Below are positions 1-5,891 of a DNA stretch of 8,587 bases, in pieces. Source of the DNA: Candidatus Treponema faecavium (GTDB lineage: Bacteria > Spirochaetota > Spirochaetia > Treponematales > Treponemataceae); contig DXHG01000151.1 in the NCBI GenBank assembly GCA_019113455.1, positions 1-8,587 on the forward strand, in the 5' to 3' direction. A program made the translations under genes and the position numbers. Every line of letters begins with the position of its first letter. Position 1 is the first letter of the stretch. The notes below the pieces were generated by a model. The model was not told the origin of the DNA. It ran no database searches and worked only from the letters and a program-made list of their open reading frames with translations.

Positions 1-4
1 CGTC

Positions 5-43
5 AAACGTTCGCCGTACATGGTGTGCGGCGGACGTTTTTTT
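5..43 (+). terminator. Intrinsic terminator of an upstream gene outside the window
   Basis: The arms 5-16 and 28-39 pair over 12 positions with one G-T wobble. Pairing continues inward over 17-20 with 24-27, leaving a three-base loop (TGG, 21-23). Seven T residues follow at 37-43. This is a textbook intrinsic terminator on the plus strand. There is only a short A run on the left side, so it is probably not bidirectional. It isolates rho from whatever gene ends to the left. Confidence 0.85.
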
Positions 44-127
44 GATACAGAGTGAATCGCGGCTGACTGTTCCGCATATAAAACTGCTGCCGCGGTAAAA
101 TTGCGTGCCTGCAAAAACAAAAAGTCA

Positions 128-157
128 TTGACAAACAGCTGAATATTCCGCTATAGT
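128..157 (+). promoter_or_regulatory. Sigma70-type promoter for rho (and probably rpmE)
   Basis: A consensus -35 hexamer TTGACA (128-133) and a -10 hexamer TATAGT (152-157) are separated by 18 bp. This is the best promoter-like sequence in the window. It lies after the terminator at 5-43 and before rho, and predicts transcription starting near 164. No experimental start is known; the call rests on sequence match and position only. Confidence 0.7.
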
Positions 158-163
158 ATCAGC

Positions 164-276
164 GTAATCAAATCCCAAAATTAGATTTATTTTAGGTCAG
201 CAATCATCACGCTACTTTTATAGAATTACTATGCTTATGTTATTGCACTATATACTAATCACGATGGAGATACACA
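164..276 (+). promoter_or_regulatory. AT-rich 5' leader of rho with ribosome binding site
   Basis: About 113 nt lie between the predicted transcription start and the rho ATG. The leader is clearly richer in A and T than the surrounding genes. It holds a weak hairpin (174-181 with 189-196, one mismatch). The ribosome binding site GGAGA (266-270) sits 6 nt before the ATG. In other bacteria rho is autoregulated by premature termination in its leader. That this leader does the same is inference; nothing in the sequence proves it. Confidence 0.4.
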
Positions 277-1986
277 ATGTCATCAATTCAGAGACGCCGT
301 TTTGTAGATACGTCTGAAGATCAGGTGTCTGCAGAATCCGAAACACAGCCGGAACTTGCAGGCTTGGAAATTGAAACAAGTAATCAGATATCCGGAGAAC
401 AGCAGCCGGAAGCGTCTCCGCCGCAGGAAAGCGGCGACAACACGCAGGTAACGCAATTTTCACAGCCGCAGCAGAATGCGGAAGCGGCAGAATCGGAAAC
501 AAAAGTTCAGCAAATAAAGATAGTCCGTCCAAAAATCAGAAGAAAAACGGTTCAGCAGCGCAGCGATGATGATATGCCAAGCCAGCCTCGCGGAAGACCG
601 CGGCGGGATACGGGTCGTCTGCCTTTTTCCGGTCACAGCGTGCAAAGCCAGTACACGCCGCATGACGTGCGCATACCGCAGTCTGCGGAAAGCGACGGCG
701 ATGCCGCGGAAAAACCCCGTTTATCTATAAATGACTTGACCAAACGAGGTATTCATGAGCTGCGGGATCTTGCGTATAACGAATACGGCATATCGCCTGA
801 TGATCTTGCTCCCATGAAAAAACAGGAGCTTATTTTTGTTATATTAAAAGCCCATACCGAACACGGCGGCATTATCTTTGCTTCCGGCGCGCTTGAAATA
901 CTCCCTGACGGATACGGCTTTCTGCGTTCCCCGCAGAACAGCTATCTTCCGGGACCGGATGATATTTATATTTCTCCCAGTCAGATACGTCTGTTTAATT
1001 TAAAGACCGGCGATACGATTTACGGACAGATACGCTCGCCAAAAGAAGGGGAACGCTTCTTTGCGCTTCTGCGCATTGAGACGGTAAACTTTGAAGACAC
1101 ACGCCAGGCCCAGACACGTATTCCGTTTGACAACCTGACGCCGCTGTATCCGGACGAAACGCTGCATCTTGAAACCGTTACGGAAGAGATTTCAACGCGT
1201 ATCATGGATTTGTTCTGTCCGATTGGGAAAGGGCAGCGCGCGCTGATTGTTGCGCCGCCGAAAGCCGGTAAGACGACAATCATGCAGAAAATTGCAAATG
1301 CCATCACGCAGAATCATCCCGAAGTGTATATCATCGTGCTGCTCATCGATGAGCGCCCTGAAGAAGTTACCGATATGGAGCGCTCAATCAACGCTGAAGT
1401 CATTTCTTCAACATTTGACGAGCCTGCGACACGGCATGTGCAGGTTGCAGAAATGGTGCTTGAAAAGGCAAAGCGGTTAGTGGAGCACAAGCGGGACGTG
1501 GTTATTTTCCTTGACTCAATTACCCGTCTTGCGCGCGCATATAACCAGACGGTGCCGACGAGCGGCAAGGTTTTGTCCGGCGGCGTCGATTCAAATGCGC
1601 TGCATAAGCCGAAACGGTTCTTTGGCGCCGCGCGCAATGTGGAAGAAGGCGGCAGCCTCACGATTATTTCAACCGCGATGATCGAAACCGGCAGCCGCAT
1701 GGACGAAGTCATCTTTGAAGAGTTCAAAGGCACAGGAAACATGGAAATCGTTCTTGACCGCAAACTCGCCGATCGGCGGCTGTTCCCGGCAATCAATATC
1801 AAAAAATCGGGAACAAGAAAGGAAGAACTCCTGCTGCCGGAAGACGTATTGCAGAAAATCTGGGTGCTGCGAAAGGTTATCAACCCAATGGACGACGCGG
1901 AAATTATGGAGCTGCTTATTGACAAAATGAAAAAAAGTAAGAATAATGAAGCGTTCCTGCGTTCAATGTCTAATTCTGACGCATAA
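277..1986 (+). CDS. rho: Transcription termination factor Rho with long N-terminal extension
   Basis: Rho is a hexameric RNA-dependent ATPase and helicase that binds nascent RNA and releases RNA polymerase in the cytoplasm. The protein has 569 residues, about 150 more than the ~420 of E. coli Rho. Residues 1-145 form a low-complexity region: Gln/Glu/Ser-rich to about 75, then basic patches (80-90, 104-110). The Rho N-terminal helical domain starts near 149. The cold-shock-like RNA-binding domain follows, with the GYGFLR motif at 212-217 and DDIYIS near 228-233. The ATPase core has Walker A APPKAGKT (326-333), IDERPEEVTDM (357-367), Walker B VVIFLD (408-413), the Q-loop region LSGGVDSNAL (433-442) and RFFGAARN (447-454). 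All core motifs are intact. The start is fixed by GGAGA six bases upstream. rpmE follows on the same strand with no intrinsic terminator between, so co-transcription is likely. Confidence 0.97.
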   Translation: MSSIQRRRFVDTSEDQVSAESETQPELAGLEIETSNQISGEQQPEASPPQESGDNTQVTQFSQPQQNAEAAESETKVQQIKIVRPKIRRKTVQQRSDDDMPSQPRGRPRRDTGRLPFSGHSVQSQYTPHDVRIPQSAESDGDAAEKPRLSINDLTKRGIHELRDLAYNEYGISPDDLAPMKKQELIFVILKAHTEHGGIIFASGALEILPDGYGFLRSPQNSYLPGPDDIYISPSQIRLFNLKTGDTIYGQIRSPKEGERFFALLRIETVNFEDTRQAQTRIPFDNLTPLYPDETLHLETVTEEISTRIMDLFCPIGKGQRALIVAPPKAGKTTIMQKIANAITQNHPEVYIIVLLIDERPEEVTDMERSINAEVISSTFDEPATRHVQVAEMVLEKAKRLVEHKRDVVIFLDSITRLARAYNQTVPTSGKVLSGGVDSNALHKPKRFFGAARNVEEGGSLTIISTAMIETGSRMDEVIFEEFKGTGNMEIVLDRKLADRRLFPAINIKKSGTRKEELLLPEDVLQKIWVLRKVINPMDDAEIMELLIDKMKKSKNNEAFLRSMSNSDA

Positions 1987-2013
1987 TACGTAGTGATGAC
2001 GTATCGGTCTTGT

Positions 2014-2046
2014 GAAACCGGATGAATCTGAGCGTTCCCCGGTTTC
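2014..2046 (+). other. Hairpin in the rho-rpmE intergenic region
   Basis: GAAACCGG (2014-2021) and CCGGTTTC (2039-2046) are a perfect 8-bp inverted repeat with a 17-nt loop. It ends 24 nt before the rpmE ribosome binding site. No T tract follows, so it is not an intrinsic terminator. It could stabilise an mRNA end or act in control of L31 translation, but function is inference. No convincing promoter is visible in this 94-bp gap. Confidence 0.4.
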
Positions 2047-2080
2047 GGGCAAGATACAAAATATATCGTGGAGGATACTG

Positions 2081-2284
2081 ATGAAAAAGAATACTCATCC
2101 TGATTACCAGATGACAAAAATTACGTGCGCCTGCGGCAACGTAATTGAAACGCGCTCAACGGCAAAAGATATTCATGTTGAAATTTGTTCGGCGTGCCAT
2201 CCGTTTTTTACCGGAAAACAGAAGCTTGTAGATACAGCTGGCCGTATTGAACGCTTCAATAAGCGCTTTAATATTAAAAAGTAG
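2081..2284 (+). CDS. rpmE: Large-subunit ribosomal protein L31 (zinc-binding type)
   Basis: This gene encodes bL31, a small 50S protein near the central protuberance that contributes to a bridge with the 30S subunit. It has 67 residues, a normal length for the family. Four cysteines in the CxC...CxxC arrangement (C16, C18, C36, C39) mark the zinc-binding form, rather than the zinc-free paralogue made in zinc starvation. The C-terminal GRIERFNKRF segment (54-63) is typical. The ATG start is preceded by GGAGG (2070-2074) with a 6-nt gap. An in-frame GTG at 2012 would add 23 residues unlike the family and lacks such a site. The gene ends at the strong hairpin 2300-2330. Confidence 0.96.
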   Translation: MKKNTHPDYQMTKITCACGNVIETRSTAKDIHVEICSACHPFFTGKQKLVDTAGRIERFNKRFNIKK

Positions 2285-2299
2285 CAGCATCAAAAGCGT

Positions 2300-2330
2300 A
2301 AAAAAATCCCCGGTATCAGGGGATTTTTTT
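2300..2330. terminator. Bidirectional terminator between rpmE and the convergent methyltransferase gene
   Basis: TCCCC (2307-2311) pairs with GGGGA (2319-2323) around a 7-nt loop. Seven A residues (2300-2306) face seven T residues (2324-2330), making a 12-bp perfect stem with a U tract on either transcript. It can end both the rho-rpmE transcript and the minus-strand gene. The stop codon of the latter (complement of TTA, 2329-2331) lies in the edge of the hairpin. Confidence 0.9.
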
Positions 2331-3420
2331 ATTTGTCCGTACGGGATATGCGCCAGCAGCGGTGCGGGTGTTTTCCGCTGAAATCTTCCGGTATTGTGCG
2401 CTCCGTGATGTCTTGAATCGTAAGCGGTTCCGCATTGCCCGCTGCGGAAAGCAGGCTTGCGTCAAATACGAGCCGCCTGCTGTTTGTCGAAAAATAGAGC
2501 ACTCCGTGCGCCGAGAGCACCGAAATGCACAGCGCAGCGAGTTCGGACCACTGCCTGTTTATGTCGAGGAGCGCTGCACCGCTGTGCGAGTTTGAAAACG
2601 TTGGCGGATCAAGGATAATAATATCCCAGCGTTTGTGTTCTCTGACCGCATTGCGCAGAAACTGCAGCGCATCGCTTTTAATACAGCGGTACCGATCTGC
2701 GTCAGAAAAGCCGTTTGCCGCAAGATTTTCTTTTGCCCAGGCAAGATACGTGTTTGATAAATCTACAGAGTCTGCCAAAGCGGCGCCTCCTGCAGCCGCG
2801 TACACGGAAAAAGAACCGGTATAGCAGAATAAATTTAAGACGCGGCTGCCCGCACACGTTTCTTTTATGTGACGCCTGAGCGGACGCAGATCGAAAAACA
2901 ATCCCGTATCAAGGTATGACGTAAGATTCAGCGTAAAAAGCTGTTCGTGTTCAAGGACGCGCACGCGAAGCGGCGTTTCTTCGTGTTTTACGTATTGCCC
3001 GCTTCCGCGCTGTCTTTTGCGTATTGTGCAGAATATCTGCGAGTCAGGCACGCCAAGAACCGCTGCTGCGCTCTGTTTCATGTGGAAAAGCCACAGCTCC
3101 TCTTCTGATTCTGCCTTTTGGTATGGCCGTTCGTATAAATATAGTTTGATATAGCGCTGTTCCTTCGGCACTTCCTGTGCTTTTGCCGCATACGCGCGCG
3201 CCTCGGCTGCGGTGTGCACCGTGTCCGGCAGCACCTGATAGAAATCGAGCGCGAGCGGTATTTCCGGTATATCCTTGTCATACAGACGAAAGCAAAAAAC
3301 GCCGTTCCGTTTTGCCCATTTTTGCAGATGTCTGAACCGTTTTGAAAGCCGGTTTTCAAACATCCGGCACTGTTCCTGCAATTTTGCGTCAGGTGCTTGT
3401 ATTTCTGATACTGTTTGCAT
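2329..3420 (-). CDS. rlmK: Stand-alone RlmK-like 23S rRNA methyltransferase
   Basis: This is a class I SAM-dependent methyltransferase of 363 residues. From about residue 20 (RMFENRLSKRFRHLQKWAKR) it follows the C-terminal RlmK half of E. coli RlmKL, which makes m7G2069 in 23S rRNA. Visible parts are LTSYLDTGLFFDLRPLRR (166-183), the SAM-binding motif VLNLFCYTGSFSVYAAAGG (194-212), the acidic DLS (220-222) and the catalytic-type DPPTFSNS (271-278). There is no THUMP or RlmL half. An in-frame ATG at 3483 would add 21 residues, but a promoter-like pair (-10 at 3443-3448) lies between the two ATGs, so I prefer 3420. A further ATG at 3363 sits just at the start of homology. No strong ribosome binding site decides between them. 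The enzyme type is sure; the exact rRNA target is inferred. Confidence 0.85.
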   Translation of the reverse strand: MQTVSEIQAPDAKLQEQCRMFENRLSKRFRHLQKWAKRNGVFCFRLYDKDIPEIPLALDFYQVLPDTVHTAAEARAYAAKAQEVPKEQRYIKLYLYERPYQKAESEEELWLFHMKQSAAAVLGVPDSQIFCTIRKRQRGSGQYVKHEETPLRVRVLEHEQLFTLNLTSYLDTGLFFDLRPLRRHIKETCAGSRVLNLFCYTGSFSVYAAAGGAALADSVDLSNTYLAWAKENLAANGFSDADRYRCIKSDALQFLRNAVREHKRWDIIILDPPTFSNSHSGAALLDINRQWSELAALCISVLSAHGVLYFSTNSRRLVFDASLLSAAGNAEPLTIQDITERTIPEDFSGKHPHRCWRISRTDK

Positions 3421-3442
3421 AGCGATGACCGTTTTCTGCGTA

Positions 3443-3472
3443 ATTGTAAACGATTCGTGCAGTGTGTTGCAA
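3443..3472 (-). promoter_or_regulatory. Probable promoter of the RlmK-like gene
   Basis: Reading the minus strand, TTGCAA (3472-3467) and TACAAT (3448-3443) are separated by 18 bp. Transcription would start near 3436, giving a leader of about 16 nt before the ATG at 3420. This supports that start over the ATG at 3483. The call rests on hexamer similarity and position only. Confidence 0.5.
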
Positions 3473-3582
3473 CCGCGCCGCATGAAAGCTCACGGTTGTT
3501 ACCGCACGCGCTCCCGCACGTGTGGACGCAGCCTCAACTGCGGCAGTTTGCGTTCCGGCGCTGAGTGCCGAGCTGCAAAAAA

Positions 3583-3804
3583 TTTGCCGATGGCAAAATT
3601 TACATTTGCCAGTGGCTAAATTTTATTTTGCCGTTTATCCGGTAAGAATTTTGCCGTCGGCCAGCGAGACACTTGCAATCGGCAAACTTTTCATTTGCCG
3701 ACGGCAAACTAAAAATTTGCAATCGGCAAGTGCGCCGTTAGCCATCGGCAAAATGTATGTCTGATAAACGGCAAATGTAAAATTTGCCGACGGGAAATCT
3801 CCCG
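3583..3804. repeat. Array of ten degenerate ~22-bp repeats with internal dyad
   Basis: TTTGCC-like starts recur at 3583, 3605, 3627, 3650, 3672, 3694, 3716, 3738, 3760 and 3783. Spacing is 22 bp, with 23 bp after the third and ninth units. The common core is the dyad TTTGCC-GAN-GGCAAA. It is perfect in units 1 (3583-3597) and 6 (3694-3708) and nearly so in unit 10 (3783-3797). Units 5 and 7 share TTGCAATCGGCAA. Units 3 and 9 keep only half of the dyad. A 22-bp period is close to two helical turns, so successive cores face about the same side of the DNA. The period is not a multiple of three, which argues against a coding origin. Possible roles are a multi-site operator, a folded RNA or a dispersed intergenic element; the sequence alone cannot choose. 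Confidence 0.85.
3592..3788. repeat. Terminal inverted repeats of the 22-bp array
   Basis: GGCAAAATTTACATTTGCC (3592-3610) and GGCAAATGTAAAATTTGCC (3770-3788) are reverse complements at 18 of 19 positions. Farther in, GCCGTTTATCCG (3631-3642, unit 3) is the near complement of CTGATAAACGGC (3761-3772, unit 9). The array thus has large-scale inverted symmetry on top of its tandem order, offset by about one unit on the left. This is what an inverted duplication or a small element with terminal inverted repeats would leave. I see no clear target-site duplication in the flanks. Confidence 0.7.
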
Positions 3805-3884
3805 CTGATACCCCGCAAAGAAAATAGCCCGCGTACAGCGCAGAAACCGCCCTGCAGAGACTCGCGGAGAAAAACATCCCTCGT

Positions 3885-3916
3885 GGTATACCGTATACTG
3901 AAAAATATGCTATACT
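3885..3916 (+). promoter_or_regulatory. Probable cbi operon promoter, extended -10, with small palindromes
   Basis: TGC-TATACT (3908-3916) is an extended -10 element. It predicts transcription from about 3923, only a few bases before the cbiK ATG at 3926. A second TATACT lies 17 bp upstream (3894-3899). Neither has a good -35 hexamer. Two perfect palindromes touch each other just upstream, GGTATACC (3885-3892) and GTATAC (3893-3898), and could form a regulator site. Which -10 is used is not decidable here. Confidence 0.45.
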
Positions 3917-3925
3917 GCCGTATTC

Positions 3926-4735
3926 ATGAATACAAGCACAACAAAAGCGCTGATTATAGTGTCGTTCGGTACGACGCACGACGAGGGGCGCGCACAAAGT
4001 CTTGACGCGATAGAAGAGATTGCCGCGCGTCGTTTTCCCGACTGGCATGTGTGTCAGGCGTTTACGAGCGCCGCGGTGCGTACGCGGCTTTCGGCACGGG
4101 GAATCACATACGCATCGCTTGAAGAACAGCTTGACCGCCTGCACCGGCAGGGTTTTTCTGTGATTCTTGTCATGCCGGTGCTTTTGCTTGCCGGCATTGA
4201 ATATGAAAAAATATGCCGTACGATGCAGCTGGCGCAGAACCGGTTCAAAACGATTCATATTGAAGAGCCGCTTTTGGCTTCGTATGACGCGCGCATTTCT
4301 GTGCTGCGCCATGTTTGTCAGTCATACCGGACAACAGCTGCTGACGGAATTGTCTGTATCGGACACGGGAGCGCCCATGCGGCAAACAGGCTGTACTCCC
4401 TCATGCAGGAAGAGGCTCAGGCGGCAGGTCTTTCGCAGCTCTATATCGGCACGATAGAAGCGGCGCCGTCGTTTGATGACGTGTCTGCACGTATTTTACA
4501 AGCGCGGTGCAGCCGCGTGACGCTTGTTCCGCTTTTGTATACGGCGGGGGTGCATACTGCAGAAGATATAGCCGGCAGACAAGAGATGTCATGGCGAACA
4601 CGGTTTGAAAAAGCCGGCATAGCCGTATATGCAGAAACGCGCGGGCTGGGAGAAATACCGTGGATGCGGGAACTCGTTCTTGAGCGGTGCCGCCAGGCTG
4701 TTTCTTTGGCGGAATCTGCAGCAGGCGGCGTGTAG
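3926..4735 (+). CDS. cbiK: Sirohydrochlorin cobaltochelatase (CbiK), first gene of the cbi operon
   Basis: CbiK inserts Co(II) into sirohydrochlorin, the committing step of the early-cobalt cobalamin route. The protein has 269 residues, close to the Salmonella enzyme (about 264). It starts with the family pattern KALIIVSFGTTHDE (7-20), then AFTSAAVRTRL (45-55). Likely metal-site residues are E92 in GIEYEKI, H147 in CIGHGSAH, and H210 in AGVHTAEDIAG, which match the Glu and two His used by CbiK. In many relatives, as I recall them, the segment before E92 carries a His (H.I.G.EY); here it reads LLLAGIEY, a possible variation. There is no signal peptide, so it is cytoplasmic rather than the periplasmic haem-associated type. 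No ribosome binding site precedes the ATG; the start is chosen from family alignment. cbiD begins one base after its stop. Confidence 0.93.
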   Translation: MNTSTTKALIIVSFGTTHDEGRAQSLDAIEEIAARRFPDWHVCQAFTSAAVRTRLSARGITYASLEEQLDRLHRQGFSVILVMPVLLLAGIEYEKICRTMQLAQNRFKTIHIEEPLLASYDARISVLRHVCQSYRTTAADGIVCIGHGSAHAANRLYSLMQEEAQAAGLSQLYIGTIEAAPSFDDVSARILQARCSRVTLVPLLYTAGVHTAEDIAGRQEMSWRTRFEKAGIAVYAETRGLGEIPWMRELVLERCRQAVSLAESAAGGV

Positions 4736-4736
4736 C

Positions 4737-5891
4737 GTGCGCCTGGGCTATACGACGGGCACGTGCGCAGCAGCGGCAGCACAGGCGGCGGCGCAGCTGC
4801 TTCTGCTGCACACGTTTGACAGGGCTGTTTCTGTAACCGTGCCGCGCGGCGATACTGTTACGGTTGAGGCGCGCGTTGAGTCAGTACAGCCGGATTCTGT
4901 GTGCTGCAGTGTTGTCAAAGACGCCGGAGATGACCCCGATGTTACAGACAGCATTAGGGTATTGGCCTCCGTGCGGCGCACGGAGGAAGTGTCTGGCGGC
5001 GGCTGCGCAAAAGTGCGCATACTCGGTGGGGAAGGCGTCGGCATTGTAACAAAACCCGGGCTTGAGCAGCCGGTTGGAGAAGCCGCCATCAATGCGGTTC
5101 CCCGGCAGATGATTGCGGATGCGGCTGCTGCGGCGGCTGCGCGGGCAGGCTGCGCGGATGTGCTTGAAGTAACAATTTCCGTGCCCGGCGGCAAGGAAAT
5201 TGCAGAACGAACGTTTAATCCGCGGCTTGGCATTACCGGCGGTATTTCTATTCTCGGCACTACCGGCATCGTGGAGCCGATGAGCACACAGGCGCTGCTT
5301 GCTGCAATAGAGGCGGAAATCCGTGTGCGCGCGGCGGAATATGACGCGGCAAACGGCCGACATAAAAAAAACGAAGTGAAACGGCTCGTGCTGACTCCGG
5401 GCAATTACGGGCACCGGTTTTATGAAGATATGCGGCTTGACGCCGTTCCTGAAGTGATTTGTTCCAATTATGTTGGTCATGCCATCGATTACGCGGTGCA
5501 GCAGGGATTCACGCAGATACTGATAATCGGTCATATCGGCAAACTGATAAAAGTTGCCGGCGGCATTATGAACACGCACAGTCATAACGCAGACTGCCGC
5601 GCGGAACTTATCGCCGCTCATGCCGCCGCGTGCGGGTATGACTGCCGCAGTATCAGACGGATTTTACGCGCTGCGACAACGGACGCGTGTTTTGATATAC
5701 TTGACGAGGTATCTCCTGAGCTGACAAGACAGGTTATTGAACGGATAGCGGCGCGTATGCAGTTTTATCTTGACAGCGGGACTAAAGAGCGGGCGCTGTG
5801 CGGCGCGTGTTTTTTTTCATCTATACGCGGGCCGCTGGGAAGTACAGAGACGGCAAAAAAACTTATTGCACAGTGGAGGCAGCAGCAATGA
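4737..5891 (+). CDS. cbiD: Cobalt-precorrin-5B C1-methyltransferase (CbiD)
   Basis: CbiD is needed for methylation at C1 of the corrin ring in the anaerobic pathway, after CbiG has opened the lactone. From the GTG start the protein has 384 residues, in the normal 360-380 range. It opens with the hallmark RLGYTTGTCAAAAA (2-15). Other family blocks are KDAGDDPDVTD (61-71), GGEGVGIVTKPGL (97-109), AINAVPR (117-123), NPRLGITGGISILGTTGI (161-178), PGNYGHRF (221-228), GHIGKLIKVAGG (265-276) and THSHNAD (280-286). An in-frame ATG at 4629 would overlap cbiK by 107 bp with no matching homology. The GTG at 4737 directly follows the cbiK stop and has an AGGCGG (4723-4728) upstream, so I prefer it; an intermediate TTG at 4680 cannot be excluded. 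The stop overlaps the cbiL start as ATGA. Confidence 0.94.
   Translation: MRLGYTTGTCAAAAAQAAAQLLLLHTFDRAVSVTVPRGDTVTVEARVESVQPDSVCCSVVKDAGDDPDVTDSIRVLASVRRTEEVSGGGCAKVRILGGEGVGIVTKPGLEQPVGEAAINAVPRQMIADAAAAAAARAGCADVLEVTISVPGGKEIAERTFNPRLGITGGISILGTTGIVEPMSTQALLAAIEAEIRVRAAEYDAANGRHKKNEVKRLVLTPGNYGHRFYEDMRLDAVPEVICSNYVGHAIDYAVQQGFTQILIIGHIGKLIKVAGGIMNTHSHNADCRAELIAAHAAACGYDCRSIRRILRAATTDACFDILDEVSPELTRQVIERIAARMQFYLDSGTKERALCGACFFSSIRGPLGSTETAKKLIAQWRQQQ

Larger units (their letters stand above)
3421..3925. other. 505-bp divergent intergenic region
   Basis: This gap separates the leftward RlmK-like gene from the rightward cbi operon. Its left part (3421-3582) carries the minus-strand promoter and otherwise GC-rich sequence in which I recognise nothing. 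Its middle (3583-3804) is the 22-bp repeat array. Its right part (3805-3925) carries the cbiK promoter elements. Open frames run through the array on both strands, but they have no ribosome binding site and encode only repeat-derived peptides. I looked for the conserved B12 box of cobalamin riboswitches and did not find it. Confidence 0.6.

Noticed and set aside
231..317. 28-codon upstream frame starting at ATG 231 and overlapping the rho start
   Set aside because: It has no Shine-Dalgarno sequence, and its peptide resembles no known leader. Chance is likely, although a rho leader peptide cannot be excluded.
2012..2080. Longer rpmE starting at GTG 2012
   Set aside because: The extra 23 residues do not fit L31, the region holds a hairpin, and the ATG at 2081 has a perfect GGAGG.
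1314..2117. 267-residue open frame on the minus strand opposite rho
   Set aside because: It is antisense to the conserved ATPase core of Rho, Ser-rich as expected from antisense translation, and has no recognisable family.
3522..3764. 80-residue plus-strand frame through the repeat array
   Set aside because: It has no ribosome binding site, its composition is set by the repeat, and the repeat period is not a multiple of three.
3583..3804. CRISPR array
   Set aside because: Units are contiguous at 22 bp with degenerate dyads. There are no constant repeats separated by unique spacers of 30 bp or more, and no cas genes nearby.
3840..3875. Possible B12 box around CCGCCCTGCAGAGACTCGCG
   Set aside because: It has only vague resemblance to the conserved box, without the surrounding riboswitch structure.
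3635..4312. 225-residue minus-strand frame across the repeat array and cbiK
   Set aside because: It overlaps well-supported cbiK, and its C-terminal part is only translated 22-bp repeats (for example LPIASVSLADGK).
4748..5404. 218-residue minus-strand frame opposite cbiD
   Set aside because: It is antisense to conserved CbiD blocks, and its Ala/Ser/Thr-rich composition is an artefact of GC-rich codons.
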